Below are positions 47,801 through 59,800 of a DNA stretch of 64,000 nucleotides, piece after piece (the stretch's first letter is position 1; each line of letters starts with the position of its first letter). The notes below the pieces were generated by a model. It saw only the letters and a program-made list of their open reading frames with translations. It did not search any database and had not been told where the DNA came from. The translations under genes and the position numbers were made by a program. The DNA comes from Owenia fusiformis. Lineage: Eukaryota > Annelida > Polychaeta > Sabellida > Oweniidae. The stretch is from NCBI GenBank assembly GCA_903813345.2, contig CAIIXF020000008.1:27016822-27080821 (forward strand). Direction: 5' to 3'.

Positions 47801-50800
47801 TGGGGCAGTTTTATCATAATAGTTTAAGAATTGTATTTTATAAATAGTAAAGGTAACATAGGGCAGCCTTGATTTGCACCTTCTCCTGTGAAGAAACATA
47901 TTAGTAAGCAAGTTAATGTTCTGCAGCCATTTTCTATAACGCCTAGAATCACCTCATAGTAAACCAACCTGCAAAGCAGTTTCTGTCTACCTTCACACAA
48001 CATTAGCGCTCCACCTGTATCAAATGCATTTTCAAAATCTATCAATGTTAAAGTAGTTACAATTCAGATCACCAAAAGCTTCAAGCTTTTTGATTAAGCT
48101 TATTTCATTAAAAGGATGAAAGCTTGCATGATGTGATTGCTCACTGATACTACATCCAACTATTATGCATTGAAAAGCATATTTTATAATAATATTGTCT
48201 TTAATTCTTTAAACAGTAAAGTGAAGAGTTGAATATTCAGATTAAATCAAATCATACAAATTCATCTGTCTTTCAAACGAATCATTTTAAGCAACCTTCT
48301 TTGAGTGCATTATACATACAAACGGTATGTTATATACAAACATGTACATGTAAATGAACATACAAAATAACAATTTACAGGATCGATAAATTTGATAATG
48401 ATGTCTGACCTGTATACCTCCTACTCTGACCCCAAAGCATCAAGGTGGGCTAAATGGCTGATGCAAAAGAAACCAAGTTAGTTAGCTACAGCATTTTAAC
48501 ACTGAAAAATCAACTCAAACATGAAACTGCTTATTTATCTTTTAACTAGATTTATTTTGACTAGACACTACATGAGGTGTCATTGATTTTTCAGGGTTAG
48601 CATTTTAAAAGCTGCACCCATTTGCATGCAGTGATTTAAATCATATGGCTTTTCCACCAATCAAATCAGGTGTTAGATTCACCTCCTTCCACAGTAACTG
48701 CCTCCAAGAATTGTTCGCGCCAAGATTTTGTACCAACAAGCAATGATGTCGAGATCTTGGACTTTTTCATCAACTTGTCAACGGCATTCTAGAAGAAATC
48801 AAACATCTACAGATTTATGCTACGCTATCTATGGGGCAGGCAGAGAGACAGTTTACCACAGCTTTGGCCTTTGCATAACAAAATTGTCATTAGAAAAATT
48901 GAAAAATCTTAAAACCGAAGGATTGAGAAATCCATGATGTGGAGGATAAAGATTGTAACCAGTTTCAAATGTGTGTAGTAATATATGCAGGAACAGCCAA
49001 AGTGTGATAAATGAAATGATCTCTTCAGTTATGTATGTTTATCATGCATATAGACAGGTTATTTTACCATGGGGCACATAACAGTATCGTTCTAGCATGT
49101 ATCAAATGGCATGAAAGAAGTTAATAAAACAATATTGGAAATTTAGGAATCTTCGCAAATATACCAAATGCAGATGATGATAATCAGAAAACTGTTAATT
49201 GCCTATGGTAAAATCATCATGATGCCAACATGAATAATGGTTTCAATTCAGTGTCTTGAAACCACTATCCATTCAAAATATCACATCACTTGTACATTTA
49301 TTCATGAAACTATCTTCAAACAAACAATACCAGCAAAACATAACAATGAAACACATATATTTGGTCAGTAGATTCTTGAATTCATTTCTATTGCATGTTA
49401 ATTGTGACACTGACTATTTGAAGGCATTTCAACAAAAATCTGTTTGAAAACTGCACAAATGCACATTGCACAAAATGACTGCAAAAATAAAATCCCAAAA
49501 AGAAATCAAAGTTGAATATAAATGGTACCTTTTGATATGGTCAGTTTTTGCAAACAGACATTTTACAAATTAATTAAACAAACTAAACCCATTAAAATTA
49601 ATTGTTGTTCAGTTTGCATACAAATGTAGTTTATCAAAATTAACATTCAAGCTGCTGTAAGTAAAAATCCAAAAAGCATGTTGAGCAACACAAAATATAA
49701 AAGCACAGTATTAAAACTGACCATTAGAAGTAAGTGTGATTTAAAAGTACTACTAGTTCGTTATAACAGATATACAAAAATTAGTAATTATTAATATGAA
49801 CAAATTCACAGGCTAATAACATTGTAAGGCCCCTTTTGAGAAAATAATGAAGTTAACCTTTATTTAATAACCATTTTTTGAAGAATTTTAAAAGGAAACA
49901 TATAGCATACCTTAAACTCCATGCTTTCTTTTATGTGGACTGTACACTTGATTGGATCACCCAGTTGTGGTTTCCCTAGCCTGGCAATCTTATCATCTTC
50001 TGTTAAGTCATCTTCTGGGATGTTGTCATCTATCACCTTGGCACCTTCATTTAAAAGAACCAATCACAAATTAAATACATTCCAATATGTTCACATACAT
50101 GGACCATAGTTATGTATCAAAAAGAGAAAAGCTAGCACATTATACAGTTTTTAGCTAATGTTATTTCCCAGCAGCTCATGCTCTATTATACAAGCTAACC
50201 TTTGAAGCAATTATTTAGTCAATTTCAATTAAATTATAGCTAGCTTAGCACATTCCAAAATGAACTGTTGCAACTTATTTATAAATATGTACATGTATTA
50301 CTGCCAACTTGTGGTTTCAACAAAGTTTAATTCAAATTAGTACTGGACTAAAGCTATATTAGATGTTATAATAGTGTACATTGAAAAATTTTTTACATTC
50401 ACATAAGGTAGTCATATTTTAGGCCATTCCTAGTATCATATCACCACTAAGTGTGAAATCACTACTAGGCAGTTACTGGTATGATATCTCCACTAAATTC
50501 TTAGTATGTTGTATATTCAAGGCCATTTCTAGTATGATATCCCCAATAAGCTGGACAAAGTATGTTGTACATACAAGGTCATTTCTAGTATGATATCCCC
50601 ACTAAGTTGGACAAAGTATGTTGAACATACAAGGCCATTTCTAGTATGATATCCCCACTAAGTTGGACAAAGTATGTTGTACATACAAGGTCATTTCTAG
50701 TATGATATCCCCACTAAGTTGGACAAAGTATGTTGAACATACAAGGCCATTTCTAGTATGATATCCCCACTAAGTTGGACAAAGTATGTTGAACATACAA

Positions 50801-53800
50801 GGCCATTTCTAGTAGGATATCACCACTAAGTTGGATGAAGTATGTTGTACATATAAGGCCATTTCTAGTAGGATATCACCATTAAGTTGTACAAAGTTTG
50901 TTGCACATACAAGGCCATTTCTAGTAGGATATCACCACTAAGTTGGATGAAGTATGTTGTACATATAAGGCCATTTCTAGTAGGATATCACCATTAAGTT
51001 GTACAAAGTTTGTTGCACATACAAGGCCATTTCTAGTAGGATATCACCATTAAGTTGTTCCTAGTATGATATCACTATTATATATGTTTGCACTAATAAA
51101 CAAATACATTATCTGTGGTAATAGCAATAAACCATTTTACTTAATAAAAAGCCATGCATGATGCTGCTCATACTAAAATAGTAAGTGCATTCTAACAACT
51201 TAAACATCGGTAAACTTGGAAAAGCCATGCAAAAATACCACAATGGCAGTTTAACTATGCAGTCTTTCATGCTTTTATGTCATAAAACTGTATATATAAA
51301 TTACCCTTAGGGATGGAATCCCAAGATTGTCATGGTCACATATATAGGTTAAAATATACTGAATTCAAATTGCAACCATTTTTATAAGCATGAAGATTGT
51401 GTATCTTCAAATTGCTTCTATTTACAAAATGTCCCCATCACAAAATTCTTGTCTATTAAACATCGAGATCAAGTATTAGAAAAGATGCCATAACGAATAG
51501 AACAAAAAGTTATAAGAAACATCAATTACTGCTAAATGATAAAGACAAGACTGGGTACACAATAATCTGTCCTTATATTTTCTACTGCCCTGATATATAT
51601 TGCTGAACTAAACACAAGTGGTGGCTGAGTCATCAGCTACCCATGGTTGAGAAAGAAGCACAATAAGTTGCTGGCGTAATGACACTGGCCATCACAGATC
51701 CCGAGCCAGATCCAGTCCCCAGTGATTGTAGACTCAATTAATATATGATTATATTTAGTGAGCCTTGAGACAGGAGGAATCTGGCAGAGGTCCGTGTTTG
51801 CCACACATTTACTTCCAAAGGTAGGGAGAAGGAGAGGAGGGGCAGGAAATGAGGATTGTAAATACTAAGATCTATATGGTCATTCTCAGGATGAAGGGTT
51901 GAGGCAACTGAAGGCATTCAAGGCTTAGATTAACTGTCCATTGAGACTGAGAACTAGGTTGTAGCAACATCTTCTAAGTACATGTTAATTTTGGTAGTTT
52001 TGTTACCCTTTATAATGTATAATGTGATTCTCATGAACAGTTTCACAATTCAGACATGGTTTATTTTCTATCTGTTTGAGATCCTCTGTAGACAGTGAAC
52101 CTAGATTTGGTGGTATAACTGACATAAATAAATCAGAATGCCAATAAAGAGATGACCCTATTTGGAAAAACTTGGATAGAAAGAAAGCTGGTGCTTTATG
52201 AGTTCAAGCACATCAAACATATTAAATAAAAAAAATTGCCATAATATGAGTAAACAAGAGCAAAATAAAAATGGCATTTTGGCTCATGTTGGAATTCACC
52301 ATCTGAAAGGAAGGGGAAAACATCTGAAATTTGAAAAAAATAAATTTTACCATAGAATGATGCAAAAGTTGAAGATATAAATACAACATTTAAGCCTCAA
52401 ATGACCTTTACAGACGGCAAAGCCAAGAAAGGTAAACAATTAATTATTCATAAGAAACAATCAAAAACTTCGACTTTGACCTTTACCCCTTGCCACAATG
52501 CCCATTTCCCGCATCAAGTAGTATATTGTACATTACACTCTCAAATATACCCTACCACCCATCTCAAACAGGTGATTCAGGAGTTACATCTGAAAGTTTT
52601 ACTTGAATAGACATACAGGTGCAACCACAATAACAACCAAAAAAGATCTCATTCATTGCCTCTAGTATCATCGGATTATCAATATAAATCAAGTGTAATG
52701 TTTGATCTGATGGCAATATAGTTTTCTCTCTTGCAGTCAGCTGCCTAAGAATTGTAGAAGATAGTTGGGATAGTTTGAAGGACATCCATGCAACATTCAG
52801 CTCCACCTATATTTGCGGAAGATTATAAGGGGTATAGTTGTACAATCACATGTGGTTACTATAGCAACAGGGGTGTGTCCAGGGAAACAGGAAATCCTTC
52901 AATCACAATATGTTGGAACTTGTGCTTGAAGGAAGAGAATTCTCGACACATCCCTGGATCTCATTGAAATAACACTGAACATTCATCCTTAAATGAGCTG
53001 TCTTAGATGAAGAGGGGAGAATACCCAAAATTCAAAGATAAACCTATCTTAATATAAAGTTGAACCTCTAGGTCAAATTTGAATTATGGGTTATTTCCTC
53101 ATCTTCCTTATATATAAGAATAAAAGATAACACTGAACATCCATCCTTAAATGTTGTCTTATATGTGAGAATAAAAGAAAACATTGAACATCCATATAGC
53201 TGTACCTTCCTCCTCTGGTTCAGGGCTCAACAGTGGCAAACATGCGGCACCCTGTGCTAAACACAAATGGTAATGTTAAACAACTAAATATAAAACAGGT
53301 GATTCACATAGGATGGTGGTGATTCACATAGGACGGTGGTAAAGGGTGGAGGGAAACATTACTGTAAAGACATAATGGAACTAAATGGGTAAGGCTGCTC
53401 AATTGTTTAAATTGAGTACTTCAAACAAGGAAGGCACAATTATTAACCACTTGGCTTTAAAAACAGCCAATTTACAGCAACCACATTGTACATGTATATG
53501 GTAAGTCATATAGGTAAGTTAAAGATGAACAGTCTTGGGTTATATTTTGTAAATGGGATTGAATGGATAAGTTTGGTATTGGGGTATTTCATTAATATAA
53601 AAACACAGGAGTTATGTATTTTAATAATATATTCCTCATTCATGTATGTACCCAATCTAGCCAAATTACTTTTCTTAAATTGAACAAAAGTTTATGTTTT
53701 ACTTCTATCCTCCAATATTTATACAAAACCAATCATTATATAGAACTATAATTCCCCCCGAAACAAAATTCATAATCAGGCAAATCATGATCGCATAACA

Positions 53801-56800
53801 CAACACATTTCCATAACCGAACTAACATTTAAAGCTAAGTAATAAATCTCCAAAACAAATCACATAAATATTCAATCATCTTCCTCTGTATCGTTCATAT
53901 GAACAATAGCAAGAGAAACTTCAAATTCCAATGACACTGACTTCACAACTTCGTAAACAACAAACATGAACAATATGTAAAGCATTTCCCTAATGGTAAA
54001 TCATATATGACTACAAATACCATAGGGAGTAAGTCACCCCTCCCTCCCTCTTTTATTCTGAAGCCTATATTTTTAATATAAAGAATATTAGAAGGGGGTG
54101 GGGGTTGGGACTTACTCCCCGTGACATATACCAACTGAAGGAAGACCAATCTGGACAATCTTGGTACAATTAATGCAACAGCTTCTTAACAAGCAACTGA
54201 TAAAATAATTTTATATTTGGAACTAATTGCTACAAAAACTGCTGTGTAATCCCGAACAATGTAAAAAGCAAAAATATAAAGGAAACGCCATCAACAAGAG
54301 GGCCTAATAAAAGCTACAACTGGAGTTAGCTGAAAATATAATTCAAGCTGACATCATGATGTCATGACTCCATTGTACGTCAATGCATTATGATGTCAGC
54401 TTCATAGTTAAAACAGCCAATAGGTATTTCTAGCAACTCAGTTTTTCCAGCACAGTTAGATATTCTTGTACTGTTGTGGAAATTCTGATATTGTCTGAAT
54501 CCATTGTCTGAAAATTCTTATTAATTCTAGCTACCAGGTATTACACCTCAACAAAAGTTGGCATTACACTAGAACAACCAAAGTGTTACACTACAGCTTA
54601 GATACTTATCTTGATCATCTTGATCCACTGAGAAAAATAAAAGAGTAAAGATAAAGGAAGAGGACGACATTCTAATAAATTGTTCAACTAGGCAAGCTGT
54701 ATGACTATATAGTAGTCCTGATTATATAGCTGTATGACTATATAGCAGTCTGATTATATAGCTGTATGACTATATAGCAGTCTGATTATATAGCTGTATG
54801 ACTATATAGCAGTCTGATTATATAGCTGTATCACTATATAGCAGTCTGATTATATAGCTGTATGACTATATAGCAGTCTGATTATATAGCTGTATGACTA
54901 TATAGTAGTCCTGATTATATAGCTGTATGACTATATAGCAGTCTGATTATATAGCTGTATGACTATAAAGTAGTCTGATTATATAGCTGTATGACTATAT
55001 AGTTGTCTGATTATATAGCAGTCTGACCATATAGTTGTCTGGCTATATAGCTGTCTGACCATATAGCAGTCTGAATATATAGCTGTCTGGCTATATAGTC
55101 GTCTGGCTATAGAGCTGTCTGACCATATAGCAGTCTGGCTATAGAGCTGTCTGACCATATAGCAGTCTGATTGTATAGCTGTCTGACCATATAGTTGTCT
55201 GGCTATAGAGTTGTCTAACCATATAGCAGTCTGATTATAAAACTGTCTGACCATACAGCAGTCTGACTATATAGCTGTCTGGCTATATAACAGTCTGGTT
55301 ATATAGCTCTTTGGCTATATACTCTCTGACTGTATAGTTATCTGAATATACAACAGTCTGACCACATAGTTGTCTGGCTATATAACAGTCTGGTCATATA
55401 ACTATGTAACTATATAGCTATCTAGGCAAACATAGTGTTTCTGTTAGAAACATGAATGAAAATGTTTGATATTTTATCATTCCTAAGTGAGATGGACACT
55501 GGTATATTTTTGAGGTAAATAGTACAATATAACAAAATATAACCACCTGGTTAAGTATTATAATTAGAAAAAGTTGTTTAAATGGAAGTCCATTAGATGT
55601 TAACATGGTAATCAATAATGCCCAAAATCTGAAGATACTTTGAATTTTGATTACATTTATAATATTCACTTAAAATTACCCCAAAAATATTTGAAGATTT
55701 TGCCAGTGTGTTGCTAAGTGGATGTGTTGATTGCATATTTCATCTTAAAAATATTTAAAGCTTGTGTAGTGTTCATCTGACATTTCTAGAATAATCATTT
55801 CTGGTAAATTTACTTAAATGATTATACACATTGTCTAATTCTCAAGAAACACAAAATAAATTAATATTACACAATTATTACATTTACTCTATAATCCTTT
55901 GGAGTGTGCTTTTTACTATATACATATATTTATTGATGATAAATGAACAACATTGAATTCAAACAAACATATTTTTATTAGTGCTCACACACACACTGCA
56001 CACATTAAGTAATGGAAACAAACTTGCGGAACTTTGTTTAATAAATGTGGGATTTATTTATGCTGAGAACAAAACTTAATCAGAAACATGTTTGTCATGG
56101 AAGTGAATATTGAGCAATGATTTAGAGGTTCATCTTTGACAATATAAGCTTGTCATTCGTTTGAGTTTGCTTCTTAAAAGAGAGCTTCATCTTCGGTTGT
56201 TTGTAACTAGATTGCACAGAGTATTGATCAATAACTGATTTTTTATGAATATGAATCATCAGACCATATGGGCATGACAAACATGTTTCAGTGACACACT
56301 TTTATGATTAAAGGATGTGCTTGGTAAGATGACATTGTTACTGAGACTAGGAATGGACTCCAACATCTATTATTACATAAGTAGCCAAGTCACTCTCTAT
56401 TCACACGCCAGCGTCAGCATGGCCTATATGCTGGAAAGACCACACTACATGTAAAGCTAATTTCCCAGTTTCACCCACTAATTGCCCACTAATCGCCCGC
56501 TAATCCCCCACTAATCTCCCACTAATCCCCAACTAATCTCCCACTAATCCCCCTCTAATCATCAAATAATCTTAAGGTGGTTCACAAATTCCTTGTCACC
56601 CCAGAATCAACTACATGAATGGTAGAACAATGGAAACATCGGCTATATTTTTTATATATATATTGCTTGTCAGTCCACACCATGCAGATCAGTACAAAAG
56701 GTGATGGAAATGTGGTTACTAAGGGTAATTATGAAACATTCCAAAATATTCAAAATGTCTTCCTAATGAGGTATAAATGACTTAGGATGAAGTACAATAG

Positions 56801-59800
56801 GCTAAAACACAAATATAACTGGAAACGGAAACTCCATGATGCTTTACTCTTTGGGAACTTACGTATTGCAGGGAGAGGTATAAGCGAATGGCGAGGAGCA
56901 ACTGGAACAACCAATCGTGTGTATTATATGGAATATAGGAGTTAACTTGTAAGTTGATTGACAACTTGAACAGCCAATCATGTATATTATATGGGACATT
57001 AGCAGTTATCTTATAAGTTGATTGACAACTGAAACAGCCAATCATGTGTCTTACACGATGATTGACAACTGAATCAGCCAATCATGTGTGTCACATATGG
57101 AATATAGGTGTGGACTTATAGACTGTTACATGTTTTTAAAACGCATATAATGAGGCTAAAATTAGTTTTTAAGAAGGAGTTTGAATCATGAGTTGATATT
57201 TGAAAAAAGGGAAACTCAGAACTTGAGTATGTGTAAACTCAGGACCTAAACAACACCCTAATATCATCTTAACCCTTTTCTGACAAGTTCCAAAGATGGG
57301 CAAAATATTTTCTTGAGAGTAAAAGGGTTAATTCGATATCCATGACCAACCAGATGTAATCATGACACCCCAGGAGGTTCTAAACATAGGTAAATTCAGG
57401 AGAATCACTATCTTACCATGCTTGCCTGAAAAACCATAAATGATAAACATTAATAATATATTTTGTTACATAATATAAAATAAATAACAAAGGTTTGGAG
57501 AAAAACTTGTCAAACTCATTTGGTGCTACTGTCACCAATGATATTACAAGGTAAACTGGGGAAAGGTCACTGTGGGCAAAAGGAATATGTCAGGGATGGA
57601 CATCTCAATTACAGTGGAATCATCATAATGAGCTGGAAGTCACTACAAAACTGGAAAACAAATAACTACAAATAGGTCCGTTAATTAAATCATGGACCAC
57701 AGAGCTTCGTCCGCCACAAATCACACCGTTAAATTATTTCAATGTATTTACTGACATTCACATGCAAGTTATATAACATAAAATTCAGCACACCACATGG
57801 ATGGATGACCATTTATGTAGTAACTTCTTATTCAACACACACGATGGGATCATATGAGCAATGATGGGCTGTGGTTTGGAGATATCATTGCTGTCAATAA
57901 AGTCAATTTTCAGAAATCCCAACCCAAAAAATAATTGATAAGTTTGTTTATTGCTGTTAAAATCTCCACAGTCGCACAAAGTCACACACACACGACCTGA
58001 CCTAATATAAAACCCCGTAAGATTTCTCATCTACCTTGTCACTAGATGCAAGGAAACTCATAAAACCACAAGAAATTGCATCAAGTCATTTTAGGCTCTT
58101 ATGGTGTTCTCTGGGCATCCTCCCTTATAAAGAGCCCCAAAGAGGACCCAAAAGAACTTGATACAATTTCCAGTATAAAACCACATCAAGCTTTTGCCAT
58201 TTTCCTATAGAAAGTAACTATCGGTCAATAATTGGAAATTATCTTGTCTTAGGGTTCAAAGAATGTAATGTTCAAAGGACTCATGTATTGATAGGCTACT
58301 ACTTATCCCACATGACTGGAATAAGGACTAGAAAGTAAAAAATGTAGCTCCTGCAGAATATGGTGATTCAGGGTTAAATGTTCAACATCAAAATTAATTA
58401 GTTAATCTTGTTGGGTGATATTGCACAAAATTATACCCGATTTGAAATAAAAATTTGTCAAAAGTACACTATTTTTGAGCTGATCAAGAATATTTTTTGC
58501 AGAGTAATAGGCTGGAATGTGCAATGACACATTTGGTCACTTATTACTTTGTATTATTAGGGAGTTTAAGCTTGCATATAAAATCAAAACGCCAACCTAT
58601 ACGTATGACCAATCGCCCGTACAAATCTATTGCTTAAATATTTTCCATTCACATTTTATTTAAGTTTTGAAAAACATTGCAAGCTTAAACTCCCTAATAT
58701 GTCTATTTCACTGTTTAGGATAATTGCAGGAGTATCAGAAACAAAACCATACATCTAATGATGTAATATAAGAGATTAATATTGCATTGCAATTATCAAC
58801 TTTGTACTGATAGGATGTATTATTAAAAAGTATACCCTTCCAAATCTCTCCATACCCATTTCATGGATGATGACCCGCCTTTTCCCAACCTATTGCTAAA
58901 TTCAAAGGTCTGGGACAATCAGGCCACATTCAGAAGCATGACAAAAGCTTGATAATGGTGAATATTTCCTACTTTAAGGGAACTTCTGGCCACACACTCA
59001 TTCAACTTACTAATATTTGATGACCCGTCATCTGTTTAAAAACATAGGAGTCTATTAATATATCTGTTAATAAAAAGTTTGACATAAAGGACTCTTCATA
59101 TCAACTAAGGATTTCCTGCATTCTAAATGTTCTCAGGCCTGGTCAGCACAAAACAATATATTTGTAACTGTAAGTTTAGAGGTAGAAATCTTAGAATGGG
59201 TAAAAGCATGGACTTCCAGAAGGAAGTCCATGACTAAAGGAGTAATGTAGTCTATTCAAATATTTTTCTACTGGTATTTTGTAAATGCCCAATTTTTACT
59301 TCTGATTCCACTTACAGCAAAACCTGTCTTAGTGAACAACTCTCTCTCTTGTGAACACCTGTGTTTAGTGAACATCACTTCAAGACACATCCAATCTCTT
59401 TGTGTGGCTCCATAGGTGTTCACAATATCCAGGTTTTACTGTACTATCACATAGACTAAATGTCAGATTTTTCAAAATTGCCATCATTACAGCTCTATTT
59501 AACATTGCCAGTATCAGAGAAGACATATAATCTTACATAATTTCTGGATTATCATCAAATAGCCTTTATGTTTTGATAGCTCTTGAAAGTTACATCATCA
59601 TACATACATTCTATCTCTACAAGTAGATTCATATCTTCTAAGTATGATTTGGGCATTTTCCCTCAATATATAATGCTAAAGCAAGCAGTTGTAGCACTCA
59701 TATTGAAAAGAAAGTAGGTCAAGATAACATTTTTCATAATATTTTCACTGTCAAATACCTAATTAAATGGTTTCAAAGATTATTAGCAAGTAGAGAGTAC

